This document shows, piece by piece, positions 8,927 to 18,558 of a DNA stretch of 64,000 nt. The notes beneath the pieces are model-generated. The model was not told where the DNA came from. It did no database searches and saw only the letters and a program-made list of their open reading frames with translations. Source of the stretch: Streptomyces sp. NBC_01016 (GTDB taxonomy: Bacteria > Actinomycetota > Actinomycetes > Streptomycetales > Streptomycetaceae); NCBI RefSeq assembly GCF_026341035.1, contig NZ_JAPEOQ010000001.1, forward strand, positions 1,860,001 through 1,924,000. Reading direction: 5' to 3'. How positions within the stretch are numbered: the stretch's first letter is position 1; each line of letters opens with the position of its first letter. A program made the position numbers and the translations under genes.

Positions 8927-10924
8927 ATGTCGGAGGCGGAGCGGGCGGGCGAGGCCCGTGAAGACAAGGGCACTCGCCAGGATTCATCCGGTCGGGACAC
9001 TCAGGGGGCTTCCGTGAAGGACCCGGAGGGCCGGCTGCTCGCCGGCCGGTACCGGCTCGGCGACGTGCTCGGCCGTGGCGGCATGGGCACCGTGTGGCGG
9101 GCCAAGGACGAGACGCTCGGGCGCACGGTGGCGGTGAAGGAGCTGCGCTTCCCGAACGCCATCGACGACGACGAGAAGCGCCGCCTGATCACGCGCACCT
9201 TGCGTGAGGCGAAGGCGATCGCGCGGATCCGCAACAACGGCGCGGTGACGGTCTACGACGTGGTCGACGAGGACGACCGGCCGTGGATCGTCATGGAGTT
9301 GGTCGAGGGCATGTCCCTCGCCGAGGCCATCCGCGAGGACGGGCTGCTTGAACCCCGGCGGGCCGCCGAGGTCGGGCTCGCCGTGCTCGACGTGCTGCGC
9401 TCCGCGCACCGCGAGGGCATCCTGCACCGCGACGTGAAGCCGTCGAACGTGCTGATCTCGGAGGACGGTCGCGTCGTTCTGACGGACTTCGGGATCGCGC
9501 AGGTCGAGGGCGACCCCTCGATCACCTCCACCGGCATGCTGGTCGGCGCCCCCTCGTACATCTCGCCGGAGCGCGCCCGCGGCCACAAGCCGGGTCCCGC
9601 CGCCGACATGTGGTCGCTCGGCGGTCTGCTGTACGCGGCCGTGGAGGGCGTCCCGCCGTACGACAAGGGGTCGGCGATCGCCACGCTGACCGCCGTGATG
9701 ACCGAGCCGGTGGACCCGCCGAAGAACGCCGGGCCGCTGGAGCCCGTGATCTACGGCCTGCTCGAGAAGGACCCCGACCACCGGCTCGACGACGCGGCGG
9801 CGCGGTCGATGCTCAACGACGTCATCCACGCCCCGGAGCCGAAGCCGGCCCCCGAGCCGGAGCCGGTCGAGGCCACGAAGGTGGTGCCGCTGCCGCCCGC
9901 CCCCGCGCCGAAGAAGCGCAAGGAGCCCAGGGAGAAGGGCGCTTCGGCGGCCAGGGCGGCTGCCGCCAGGACCGCTGCCGCCTCGGCCGCGGCCGGTGTC
10001 GCCGCGAAGAGCGCGGAGACCGCGGAGAAGATGCGCGGCGCCCTGACCAACGTACGCAAGGCGGCCGCCGCGGCGACGGCCCCGAAGGAGAAGACGGAAC
10101 CCGCGGCGACCGCGCCCGCGGGTCCGGCTCCGGGCGGTGCGCGCCCCGGCGGCGCGGCCGTCCTCGCGGACGCGCTGCGGGGCCGCTCCCTCGTCATCGG
10201 TGCGCTCGTCGTCGCGCTCGTCGTGCTCGCAGGAATCCTGGCCCTCGTCCTGAACAACGGCGACGGCACGGACGCCAAGGGCGGCGACAAGGGCGCGTCG
10301 TCGGGGGCCACGGCCGGCTCGGACGACAAGAACGCCGGCAGCGGCGACAAGGACGCCGACAAGGGCCAGGACAAGGGTTCAGGCGACGACAAGAAGCCTT
10401 CCGGAAGCCCGTCGGCGAGTGACTCCGGGTCTCCCGACCAGAGCGCGAGCGCCTCACCGAGCGGTGACGACGCCGGGGGCAAGTCGGCCACGGCCGCCAA
10501 GGAGACGTACAAGCACTCCCAGGGCTTCTCGATCGGCCTGCCCAAGGGGTGGAAGTACGTCAAGACGGAGGCGGCGGGAGCCCGCTTCACGGGGCCCAAC
10601 GGGCAGCGGCTGCTCGTCGGCTGGACCAACAGCCCCAAGTCCGACCCGGTCGCGGACTGGCGCAATCAGGAGCGGAGCATGGTCCGCCCCCAGTACGACC
10701 GGGTGCGCATAGCGTCGGTGGACTATCGCGGCTGGAAGACGGCCGACTGGGAGTTCACGTACGTCGACGGCGGCACGAAGTGGCACTCGATAGACCGGGG
10801 GACCGTGGTGAACGGCTCGCTGGGATACGGGCTCATGTACACCGCCAAGGACTCCGCCTGGAGCGGCGAGCAGCGCAAGACGACCTGGAAGACATTCACA
10901 CAGACGTTCAAGCCCAAGTCCTGA
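8927..10924 (+). CDS. membrane Ser/Thr protein kinase (PknB-like), kinase 1 of cluster
   Basis: A 665-residue receptor-type kinase. The catalytic domain covers about residues 38-300, with a glycine loop (GRGGMGTVWR), Lys71 in VAVKE, catalytic HRD 167-169 and the DFG Asp187, so it should be active. An Ala/Pro/Lys-rich linker leads to one membrane helix at about 422-443. A Gly/Asp/Ser/Lys-rich spacer and a ~140-residue extracytoplasmic domain starting at GFSIGLPKGWKY follow. The ATG at 8927 has GAGGGGAC upstream. First gene of five consecutive kinase-like genes in the same direction; in S. coelicolor the corresponding cluster has been tied to spore-wall synthesis (recalled). Confidence 0.95.
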   Translation: MSEAERAGEAREDKGTRQDSSGRDTQGASVKDPEGRLLAGRYRLGDVLGRGGMGTVWRAKDETLGRTVAVKELRFPNAIDDDEKRRLITRTLREAKAIARIRNNGAVTVYDVVDEDDRPWIVMELVEGMSLAEAIREDGLLEPRRAAEVGLAVLDVLRSAHREGILHRDVKPSNVLISEDGRVVLTDFGIAQVEGDPSITSTGMLVGAPSYISPERARGHKPGPAADMWSLGGLLYAAVEGVPPYDKGSAIATLTAVMTEPVDPPKNAGPLEPVIYGLLEKDPDHRLDDAAARSMLNDVIHAPEPKPAPEPEPVEATKVVPLPPAPAPKKRKEPREKGASAARAAAARTAAASAAAGVAAKSAETAEKMRGALTNVRKAAAAATAPKEKTEPAATAPAGPAPGGARPGGAAVLADALRGRSLVIGALVVALVVLAGILALVLNNGDGTDAKGGDKGASSGATAGSDDKNAGSGDKDADKGQDKGSGDDKKPSGSPSASDSGSPDQSASASPSGDDAGGKSATAAKETYKHSQGFSIGLPKGWKYVKTEAAGARFTGPNGQRLLVGWTNSPKSDPVADWRNQERSMVRPQYDRVRIASVDYRGWKTADWEFTYVDGGTKWHSIDRGTVVNGSLGYGLMYTAKDSAWSGEQRKTTWKTFTQTFKPKS

Positions 10925-11010
10925 ACCAGCGGGGCGCCCGGCACGTATCGTGAATGTTTGCGGACCGTGCGCAGTCGCTCGGCAGAGCCGGTGGAACAGG
11001 GGGAGTCGTC

Positions 11011-13167
11011 GTGGACGAGTACGCGGGGCGGGTGCTCGCGGGCCGGTACCGGCTGCCGGTCCTCTCCTCCGACGCGTACGACTCCTCGGCCGAGACGCGG
11101 GCCTTCGACACGTACAGCGGGCAGGAAGTCCTTGTACGGCAGGTGCCGTTGCCCGAGGTCGTCGAGGCGGAGGTCCTTGACGCCGACGGGCTGCCGGAGG
11201 GCTTCCGGCCCGGGGGCGATACGGGGCGGGAGGCCGCCGAACCGTCCGTGGCGCGCGCCGTCGAGGCGGTGCAGGCCGCCGCGCGCATACCCGACCACCC
11301 CCGCCTCGACCAGGTCTTCGACGTGTTCGCCGAGGGCGGCTCGCTGTGGATCGTGAGCGAACTGGTGGCGGCGCGGCCGCTGTCGGCGCTGCTCGCCCGT
11401 GGGCCGCTCAGCCCCTACCGGGCCGCCGAGGTCGCCGCGGACGTGCTCACCGCGCTGCGGGTGCTGCACGCGCACGGGTGGGTGCACAGGAACGTCACGG
11501 CGCGGACCGTGCTCGTCTGCGACGACGGGCGGGTGATGCTCACGGGGCTCGCCGTGGGCGCCGCGGAGGAGGCGTTGTGCGGGTACGACGTCGTGCCGGC
11601 CTTCCCGGAGGAGGCCGACGACGTCGTCGAGGAACCGGTGCCGGTGCCCGGGGCGGGGGATCATCGGGCGGCTCGGGCGGGGGCAGTCGCGGCGTATCGC
11701 GCGGGCGCGGTGGCGGGGCGGGCGGAGCCGGCGGGGGCCGGGTTGCCTGTTCAGCCGTCCCGCTGGAGGGAGTTGATACCCGAGGCCGATGGGGGTGACG
11801 ACTCGGGGCTCCGCCCCGGGCCCCGCGCCTCAAACGCCGGCGGGGCCGGAATTGCCGGAGGGGCTGGATTTGGCGGCACTGTGATCGCCGAGCGCGCACG
11901 CCAGGTGCGGATGACCGTCGTCGGGCCCGTCACCGAGCGGTGGGCGCCCGAGCAGGCGCATCCGGTGCAGGAGAACTGGCAGTTGGCGGCGCCCGTCGGC
12001 CCCGCCACCGATCTGTGGGCCCTCGGCGCGCTGCTGTTCCGTGCCGTGCAGGGGCACGCCCCGTACCCGGAGGAGTCCACGCCCGAGCTGGTGCAGATGG
12101 TGTGCGCCGAGCCGCCCGCGTTCGCCGAGGAGTGCGGGCCGGTGCGCCCGGTCGTCGAGTCGCTGCTGCGCCAGGACCCCACCGAGCGGCTCGACATCGA
12201 GGAACTGCGCGGCTGGCTGCGGTCGTTGGTGCGTTCCGCGCCGGAGCCCGAGGCCGGGGCGAACGTCATCCCCGCGCCCGCCTTCGACGCGGGCCGGCTG
12301 CCCGTCGTACGCCGCAGGGGAGAGCTCGTCCGCAAGCGCAGGGCGCGGGTTCCGGCCACCTCCGGGCAGCACGGTCGGCACAAGCGGAGCCGGGCCGTGG
12401 AGCGCGCGCCGCGTCCCGCGAGGGCCCCCAGCCAGCGGCGGCCGAGATCGCTCGGGCGCTGGCTGCTCGTGCTGATCCTGCTGGGGCTCGTGGGCGCCGT
12501 GGCGTACGCGATGGTGTTCATGCCCAAGGAGGGCCGTGGAGCGGGGTCCGGGGCGGCGGGCGCCCAGCAGGAGAACGCGGTGGGGGCCGTGCCCTCCGCC
12601 TCGTCGGAGAACCGCGGCAAGCCGTCGTCGGAGCCGAAGCCGTCGAAGAGCGCCGCGTCCCCGTCGGGCAAGCGCAGTTCGACTCCGTCCTCCACCAAGC
12701 CGCAGTCCGATGTGGCCCCCGGTTTCGTGCTGCGCGAGGACCCCGCGGGGTTCGAGGTGGCCGTCGCCAAGGGGTGGCAGCGGACGGGGAAGAACGGTCG
12801 GGGGCAGGTCGTGTACGCGCACGGCGCCTTCGAGATGATCGTCGTCCCCGGGCGCGACTCCACGGCGACGTACGGCAAGGACCCCATGAAGTACCAGCGT
12901 GAGGAGGAGCGGGAGTTGCAGCCGTTCCGGGACTCCACCTGGGCCACGTCGAGCGGCATGAAGAGCATCGATGTCGGCGGACGGACCATGGCCGAGGGGC
13001 AGTTCACCTGGCAGGGCTCGGACGGGCGCGAGATGTACGTCCGCAATCTCGCGATGGTGGTCGGCGGGAAGTACCACGTGGTGCAGGTACGTGGCCCGGA
13101 GGCCGAGCGGGACGAGGTCACGCGGCTGTACCAGCAGGCGTACTCGACGTATCGCTACGGTGGTTGA
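11011..13167 (+). CDS. kinase-like membrane protein, predicted pseudokinase (gene 2 of cluster)
   Basis: A 718-residue protein with the same layout as its neighbours but a degraded catalytic domain. The glycine-rich loop is replaced by LPVLSSDAYDSS, the VAVK lysine region reads VLVRQ, the HRD motif is His159-Arg160-Asn161, and TDFG is replaced by TGLA (178-181). It should not transfer phosphate. Residues ~265-289, between the kinase lobes, are encoded by a dispersed genomic repeat. The helix LVLILLGLVGAVAYAMVF near residue 490 anchors an extracytoplasmic domain (GFVLREDPAGFEVAVAKGW). The GTG at 11011 is chosen because AGGGGGAG lies seven bases upstream. Confidence 0.9.
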   Translation: MDEYAGRVLAGRYRLPVLSSDAYDSSAETRAFDTYSGQEVLVRQVPLPEVVEAEVLDADGLPEGFRPGGDTGREAAEPSVARAVEAVQAAARIPDHPRLDQVFDVFAEGGSLWIVSELVAARPLSALLARGPLSPYRAAEVAADVLTALRVLHAHGWVHRNVTARTVLVCDDGRVMLTGLAVGAAEEALCGYDVVPAFPEEADDVVEEPVPVPGAGDHRAARAGAVAAYRAGAVAGRAEPAGAGLPVQPSRWRELIPEADGGDDSGLRPGPRASNAGGAGIAGGAGFGGTVIAERARQVRMTVVGPVTERWAPEQAHPVQENWQLAAPVGPATDLWALGALLFRAVQGHAPYPEESTPELVQMVCAEPPAFAEECGPVRPVVESLLRQDPTERLDIEELRGWLRSLVRSAPEPEAGANVIPAPAFDAGRLPVVRRRGELVRKRRARVPATSGQHGRHKRSRAVERAPRPARAPSQRRPRSLGRWLLVLILLGLVGAVAYAMVFMPKEGRGAGSGAAGAQQENAVGAVPSASSENRGKPSSEPKPSKSAASPSGKRSSTPSSTKPQSDVAPGFVLREDPAGFEVAVAKGWQRTGKNGRGQVVYAHGAFEMIVVPGRDSTATYGKDPMKYQREEERELQPFRDSTWATSSGMKSIDVGGRTMAEGQFTWQGSDGREMYVRNLAMVVGGKYHVVQVRGPEAERDEVTRLYQQAYSTYRYGG
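11803..11876. repeat. dispersed GC palindromic repeat, copy B, inside a coding region
   Basis: GGGGCTCCGCCCCGGG and CGCGCCTCAAACGCCGG match the intergenic copies, but here the repeat is translated in frame within the pseudokinase, giving [16 protein letters not shown] and a Gly/Ala-rich tail. Confidence 0.8.
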
Positions 13168-13271
13168 GCCGACGACAAAGCGTCACAGTGCGGTCTCTGT
13201 GGGACCCCGGCTGTTCCGTGGGTGGCGGCTGATCCCTAGTGTGAACCGGGTCGACACAGTAGCGGGGAAAC

Positions 13272-14936
13272 GTGAATCAGATGCAGGGCGAGGTCCTCGC
13301 CGGCCGGTATCGGCTCGGTGAATCCATAGGGCGCGGCGGCATGGGCAGGGTCTGGCGCGCGCACGACGAGGTGCTGCACCGCGCCGTCGCCGTGAAGGAG
13401 CTGACGGCTGCCCAATGGGTGGCCGAGGCGGACCGGGCCGTCCTGCTCGCCCGTACGCAGACGGAGGCGCGCGCCGCCGCCCGGATCAACCACCCCGCCG
13501 TCGTCACCGTGCACGACGTGCTGGAGCACGACGACCGGCCGTGGATCGTCATGGAGTTGGTCGAGGGCCGCTCGCTGGCCGACGCGGTCAAGGAGGACGG
13601 GCGCGTCGCCCCCGCCGAGGCCGCCAGGATCGGGCTGTGGACGCTGCGGGCATTGCGCGCCGCGCACAACGCCGGTGTGCTGCACCGGGACGTGAAGCCG
13701 GGCAATGTGCTGCTCGCCAGCAACGGCCAGGTCAAACTGACGGACTTCGGCATCGCCCAGGTCGAGGGCGACTCGACCATCACGCGGACCGGCGAGATCG
13801 TCGGCTCCGTGGACTACCTCGCGCCCGAGCGGGTGCGCGGGACCGAGTTCGGTCCCGCCGCCGACCTGTGGGCGCTCGGCGCGACGCTCTACACCGCCGT
13901 GGAGGGCCTCTCCCCGTTCCGGCGCACGTCGCCGATCAGCACGATGCAGGCCGTCGTCGAGGACGACCCGGAGCCGCTGGAGAACGCCGGGGCGATCGGG
14001 CCCGTCATAGGCGCGCTGCTCAGCAAGGACCCGGCCGCGCGGCCGGACGCCGACGCGGCCGAGGCGATGCTCGCCGAGGCGGCGGAGGGACGCCGCGCGA
14101 ACGCGGCGCAGGCGTACGTGCCGACGCAGGTGCACGTCCCCGCCCAGCCGACCGCGTCCACGCCTCCTCCGACCCCGATGAGCACGGCGGACACGGCCAC
14201 TGTGGTGCCGCCGGCGCCCGGCCTCGTTCCCGCTCCTGCTCCTGCTCCCGCTCCTGTTCCCACGCCCGTTCCCGCGCCCGCCGCGAAGTCGCGCCGCTGG
14301 CCGAAGGCGCTCGCCATCCTCCTGGCCGCCGCGCTGGTCGGCGGCGGAGGCGCGCTCGCCGCCATGTACTACGGCGAACAGCGTGCCGCCGAAGCCGGCA
14401 ACGCGGCGGCGGAGCAGAACTCCGGGAGCCAGGACGGATCCGACGGGTCCGACGGGAAGGACGACGCGGTCCCCGGGGACGGCTCGATTCCCGACAACTG
14501 GGTGCGGCGGCACGATGTCGAGGGGTTCAGCCTGATGCTGCCGCCCAGCTGGAAGCGGCAGCAGGAGGGCACGCAGATCGACTACACGCCCGACGGCGGG
14601 CAGCGGTTCGTCCGGATCGCCATCGACAAGGACTCCGACTGGCAGGACTCGTACCAGCATCAACTGGACCTGGAGAAGGGGCTGCGGCTGAAGCTGCCGG
14701 ACTACCAGCGGGTGCTGTTGCAGTCGAACATGTTCCGGGACCAGTCCGGGTCGCTGTGGGAGTTCACCTGGACCGCCGGGACGCAGGACACGACGTCCGG
14801 TCCGCGGCACGCCATCGAGCAGACCTACCGGGCGCCCGACGGCACGGAGTACGCCATCTATCTGTCCGTGCCGGCGGCGAACTGGCCCGGCGCGCGACAG
14901 CAGTTCGACGCGATCCTGCGCGGATGGCGGCCCTAG
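13272..14936 (+). CDS. membrane Ser/Thr protein kinase (PknB-like), kinase 3 of cluster
   Basis: A 554-residue kinase with intact motifs: GRGGMGRVWR loop, Lys42, HRD 138-140 and TDFG. A Pro/Ala-rich linker (PAPAPAPVPTPVPAP) precedes a membrane helix at about residues 346-370. The extracytoplasmic domain starting near GFSLMLPPSWKR resembles that of the neighbouring kinases. The GTG at 13272 follows CGGGGAAA and lies about 100 bases after the pseudokinase stop, so co-transcription is possible but a local promoter is not excluded. Confidence 0.94.
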   Translation: MNQMQGEVLAGRYRLGESIGRGGMGRVWRAHDEVLHRAVAVKELTAAQWVAEADRAVLLARTQTEARAAARINHPAVVTVHDVLEHDDRPWIVMELVEGRSLADAVKEDGRVAPAEAARIGLWTLRALRAAHNAGVLHRDVKPGNVLLASNGQVKLTDFGIAQVEGDSTITRTGEIVGSVDYLAPERVRGTEFGPAADLWALGATLYTAVEGLSPFRRTSPISTMQAVVEDDPEPLENAGAIGPVIGALLSKDPAARPDADAAEAMLAEAAEGRRANAAQAYVPTQVHVPAQPTASTPPPTPMSTADTATVVPPAPGLVPAPAPAPAPVPTPVPAPAAKSRRWPKALAILLAAALVGGGGALAAMYYGEQRAAEAGNAAAEQNSGSQDGSDGSDGKDDAVPGDGSIPDNWVRRHDVEGFSLMLPPSWKRQQEGTQIDYTPDGGQRFVRIAIDKDSDWQDSYQHQLDLEKGLRLKLPDYQRVLLQSNMFRDQSGSLWEFTWTAGTQDTTSGPRHAIEQTYRAPDGTEYAIYLSVPAANWPGARQQFDAILRGWRP

Positions 14937-15008
14937 GCCCTGTCGCAGAGACGGCCAGGTGAGGGCCCCTGGCCGGAACCGTGCAGTCCCGGTGAACAAG
15001 CGTGCGGC

Positions 15009-16619
15009 ATGATGGGGCGCATGGGGACCGAGGGGGACAACGCCCGTGTGATCGCCGGGCGTTACCGGCTGGAGGCCAGGATCGGGCGCGGTGGCATGGG
15101 CGTCGTCTGGCGGGCAGCCGACACTTTGCTCGGCCGCCAGGTCGCCGTCAAGGAACTCGGCGTCGACGAGACCCTCTCGGAGGACGAGGCCCAGCAGCAG
15201 CGGGAGCGGATGCTGCGCGAGGCGCGGGCCGTGGCCCAGTTGCAGCACGCGAACGTGATCGTCGTGCACGACGTGGTGCTGTACGAGGGACACCCGTACA
15301 TCGTGATGGACCTGGTGAACGGCGGCTCGCTCGCCGACCGCATCGCGAGCGAGGGCCCCGTCGAACCCCTGGAGGCCGCCCGGATCGGGCTCGCGCTGCT
15401 CGGCGCGCTGCGCGTCGCCCACGCCGCGGGCGTGCTGCACCGGGACCTGAAGCCCGCGAACGTACTCCTGGAGAGCTCGACGGGCCGGGTCGTCCTCACC
15501 GACTTCGGGATCGCCCAGGTGGAGGGCGCCACCACGCTCACCGAGAACGGCGGGTTCGTCGGCTCGCCCGAGTACACGGCGCCGGAGCGGATGCAGGGGG
15601 AGCGGGCCGGGGCCGGGGCCGACCTGTGGTCGCTCGGGGCGCTGCTGTGCGCGGGCATGAGCGGCGAATCCCCGTTCCGCCGCGACTCGTTGGGCGGCAT
15701 CCTGCACGCCGTCGTCTACGACGAGATAAGACCGCCCGAGGAGGCCGAACCGCTGCTCCCGGTGATCCGCGGCCTGCTGGAGCGGGACCCCGTGCGCCGG
15801 ATGAACCTGGACGAGGCCGAGCGGCTGCTGCGCGCGTACATCGCCACCGGGGCGACGCCGCAGCCCGCGATCCCCATCCCGCTCGTGCCGCGGGTGCTCT
15901 ACACCCCGACGCAGGCCAACGTGCCCACGGCGGAGCGCAGGCGCGTCGTGTCGACCCGGGCGCTGCTCGTGGCGGCGGCGCTGGTGGCCGCGGTCGCGGG
16001 GGCCGGGATCGCCACCGCGGTGCTGCTGGCGGGGGACAACGGCAAGACGCCCGCGCCGCCGCCGACGACCACCGTCTCCGCCCCGACCCGTACGCCGTCC
16101 GCCTCCGCCTCGCCCTCGCCGACCTCCACCGTCACCGTGACCCGGCCGGGGACCCGTACGCCGTCCGCCGCGGCCCCGCAGGGGTATCGCACGGTGACGG
16201 ACCGCGAGGGGTTCCGGCTCGCCGTGCCCGACGGGTTCACGCGCTCCGTGGACGGGTCGCGGATCTTCTACATGTCGCCCGGCGAGACCTACCGCATCGG
16301 CATCAAGGTGGGGCGCACGCAGAGCGGCGGCCCCGGCGCCGTGCAGCGGCGCTCCGCCGCCGAAGGGCCGAAGAGCAACCCGGGCTACCGCGCCGCCAAG
16401 GTCACCGACACCTCGCACAACGGGCACGACGCGGCGCTGTGGGAGTTCACCTGGGACGGGTTCAGCGAGGCCGAGGGCGCCCGGCGCACCGTCGACCTGT
16501 GCTGGGAGGAGGGCGGCCGGCTGTACGACGTGTGGGTCTCGGCGCCCGTCGCCGACACCGCCCGGGCGCGCGCCCACTTCGACGCGGCCGTCGACACCTT
16601 TGCGGCATCTGGGCGGTAA
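15009..16619 (+). CDS. membrane Ser/Thr protein kinase (PknB-like), kinase 4 of cluster
   Basis: A 536-residue kinase. The N-lobe GRGGMGVVWR loop, Lys48, HRD 144-146 (here HRDLKPANVLL) and TDFG are intact. A membrane helix lies at about residues 319-342 (LLVAAALVAAVAGAGIATAV). A Thr/Ser/Pro linker and an extracytoplasmic domain (GFRLAVPDGFTRSVDG) follow. The start is ambiguous between ATG 15009, 15012 and 15021, with no convincing ribosome-binding site for any; the kinase fold is unaffected. Confidence 0.93.
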   Translation: MMGRMGTEGDNARVIAGRYRLEARIGRGGMGVVWRAADTLLGRQVAVKELGVDETLSEDEAQQQRERMLREARAVAQLQHANVIVVHDVVLYEGHPYIVMDLVNGGSLADRIASEGPVEPLEAARIGLALLGALRVAHAAGVLHRDLKPANVLLESSTGRVVLTDFGIAQVEGATTLTENGGFVGSPEYTAPERMQGERAGAGADLWSLGALLCAGMSGESPFRRDSLGGILHAVVYDEIRPPEEAEPLLPVIRGLLERDPVRRMNLDEAERLLRAYIATGATPQPAIPIPLVPRVLYTPTQANVPTAERRRVVSTRALLVAAALVAAVAGAGIATAVLLAGDNGKTPAPPPTTTVSAPTRTPSASASPSPTSTVTVTRPGTRTPSAAAPQGYRTVTDREGFRLAVPDGFTRSVDGSRIFYMSPGETYRIGIKVGRTQSGGPGAVQRRSAAEGPKSNPGYRAAKVTDTSHNGHDAALWEFTWDGFSEAEGARRTVDLCWEEGGRLYDVWVSAPVADTARARAHFDAAVDTFAASGR

Positions 16620-16723
16620 TGGCCGGGTGTTGGTGTGCCTGGGGTCCGGTGCCTCGCATCAGCGCGGTCACAATTCGTGTCCTCGGTGGAACCCGGCGTA
16701 CCCCGCGAGGTAGGGATGACCCC

Positions 16724-18427
16724 ATGAGTGACAACGGGGGAGCCGCACACGGCCCGAACGATCCCACCAGCTACGGCCTCCAGCCGCCGCGACAACCGTA
16801 CGCGCCGCACCCCGGCAACCCGTACGCCCAGCCCACGCAGGCCGCGCCCCAGCAACAGCAGCCGCACCAGCAGCAGTCGCATCAGCCGCAGCACCAGCCC
16901 ACCCAAGTCGTGCCCGAGCAGCACGACCCGGGCGCGGGGCGGCTCGTGGCCGGGCGCTACCGGCTGCTGAGCAAGCTGGGCCACGGCGGCATGGGCACGG
17001 TGTGGCGGGCGAAGGACGAGACGGTGGACCGCGAGGTCGCCGTGAAGGAGCCGCGGCTGCCGGACCACCTGCCGGAGCGGGAGCGGTCCAACGCCTTCGA
17101 GCGGATGCGCCGCGAGGCCCGCGCCGCGGCCCGGCTCGACCACCCCTCGGTCGTGAACGTGCACGACGTGGCCGTCGAGGACGGCCAGCCGTGGATCGTC
17201 ATGGAGTTCGTGCAGGGCCGCTCGCTCGGCGCCGCCCTCCAGGAGGGCACGCTCGGCGTCCGCGAGGCCTCCCGCATCGGCCTGGAGGTGCTCGGCGCCC
17301 TGGAGGCCGCGCACGCCGCGGGGATCCTGCACCGCGACGTGAAGCCGGACAACGTGATGCTCGGCCGCCACGACCGCGTGATCCTCACCGACTTCGGCAT
17401 CGCCCAGATCGAGGGCGAGACGAATCTGACCGACACCGGCGGCTTCGTCGGCTCGCCCGAGTTCATCGCCCCGGAGCGGGTCCTTGGGCAGCGCCCGGGA
17501 CCGGCCTCCGACCTGTGGTCGCTCGGCGTCGTCCTGTACGCGGCGACCGAGGGCGTGTCCCCGTTCCGCCGCAACAACACGCCCGCCACGCTCCAGTCCG
17601 TGCTGAACGCGACACCGGCCGCGCCCGCCGCCGCGCAGGGCCCGCTGGCCGACGCCATCAACGGCCTGCTGCAGAAGGACCCGGCGCGTCGGCCGAACGC
17701 GGCGCAGGTGAGGATCCTCCTGGAGAAGGCCGCCGAGCCCCCGTCCCAGGCGCCCACGCAGGTCGTCCAGATCGGCTCGGCCCAGGGCGGCCTGCGCCTG
17801 GGCCGCAAGGCCCTGCTCGGCATCGGGGCGGGTGTCGTGGTGGCGGCCGTCGCGGCGTACCTGGTCCTCGCGAACCCGTTCGCGGGACCGCTGCCGGACG
17901 GCTGGAAGGAGTTCGAGGCGGGGGCGCCGCTGAACACGACCCTCGGGCTGCCGGACACGTACATCCCGATCCCGGACGAGGACGACGAGTCCGTGATGAC
18001 GTACGCGGACCCGAGCGGGGCGATCTCCGTGAACCTGGTGCGCTGGGACCACGAGGAAGACACGACCGACATCGCGGGCACGGCCGACGCCGAGGCCTTC
18101 AAGGACTCCGACGACATCAAGGGCGGCACGTTCAGCGGCGCCGGGGCGTCGATGTCGAGCGACACCGAGAGCACCAGCAAGACGGACTCCAACGTCACGT
18201 ACAACGACCGCGACGCCGCGCTCAACACGATCACGTACGGCGTGAGCAGCACGGGGACGGACTTCGACAAGGACGTCCCGCGCGAGGCGAAGGCGTTCTA
18301 CTACAAGACCAAGGCCGGCGACATGTACCGGTTGTGGGTCGACTATCCGGGCAAGGGCGACTTCACCGAGCGCGGCCGTGAGGTCGCCAAGACCGCCATT
18401 GCCAACTTGGGGATCAAGAAGCTCTGA
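16724..18427 (+). CDS. membrane Ser/Thr protein kinase (PknB-like), kinase 5 of cluster
   Basis: A 567-residue kinase with a ~65-residue Pro/Gln/His-rich N-terminal extension (QQQQPHQQQSHQPQHQ) before the kinase domain. Lys108, HRD 203-205 and TDFG are intact. One membrane helix is at about residues 363-385. The outer domain begins PDGWKEFEAGAPLNTTLGLP and is richer in Asp/Ser/Thr than in the sister kinases. The ATG at 16724 follows GAGGTAGGGA. It closes the kinase array; a hairpin follows at 18440-18474. Confidence 0.94.
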   Translation: MSDNGGAAHGPNDPTSYGLQPPRQPYAPHPGNPYAQPTQAAPQQQQPHQQQSHQPQHQPTQVVPEQHDPGAGRLVAGRYRLLSKLGHGGMGTVWRAKDETVDREVAVKEPRLPDHLPERERSNAFERMRREARAAARLDHPSVVNVHDVAVEDGQPWIVMEFVQGRSLGAALQEGTLGVREASRIGLEVLGALEAAHAAGILHRDVKPDNVMLGRHDRVILTDFGIAQIEGETNLTDTGGFVGSPEFIAPERVLGQRPGPASDLWSLGVVLYAATEGVSPFRRNNTPATLQSVLNATPAAPAAAQGPLADAINGLLQKDPARRPNAAQVRILLEKAAEPPSQAPTQVVQIGSAQGGLRLGRKALLGIGAGVVVAAVAAYLVLANPFAGPLPDGWKEFEAGAPLNTTLGLPDTYIPIPDEDDESVMTYADPSGAISVNLVRWDHEEDTTDIAGTADAEAFKDSDDIKGGTFSGAGASMSSDTESTSKTDSNVTYNDRDAALNTITYGVSSTGTDFDKDVPREAKAFYYKTKAGDMYRLWVDYPGKGDFTERGREVAKTAIANLGIKKL

Positions 18428-18439
18428 AGTGGCGGAGGT

Positions 18440-18474
18440 TGGCGGCAAAGCCCTGATCAGCGGCTTTGCTGCCA
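18440..18474 (+). terminator. terminator after the kinase cluster
   Basis: GGCAAAGCC pairs with GGCTTTGC, with further outer pairing (TGGCGGC / GCTGCCA) around the TGATCA loop. It begins 13 bases after the last kinase stop. Confidence 0.65.
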
Positions 18475-18558
18475 GCGATCACTGGCGCGGTGTGTGCACT
18501 CGGTGAAACCTGTTACCGACCGGTACCCAAAGCGCACGCCCCGGCCTACGCTCGCGCT

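Noticed and set aside
13236..16577. Long minus-strand open frame of over 1,100 codons
   Set aside because: It lies antisense to two intact kinases and has Arg/His/Gly-rich composition typical of high-GC shadow frames.
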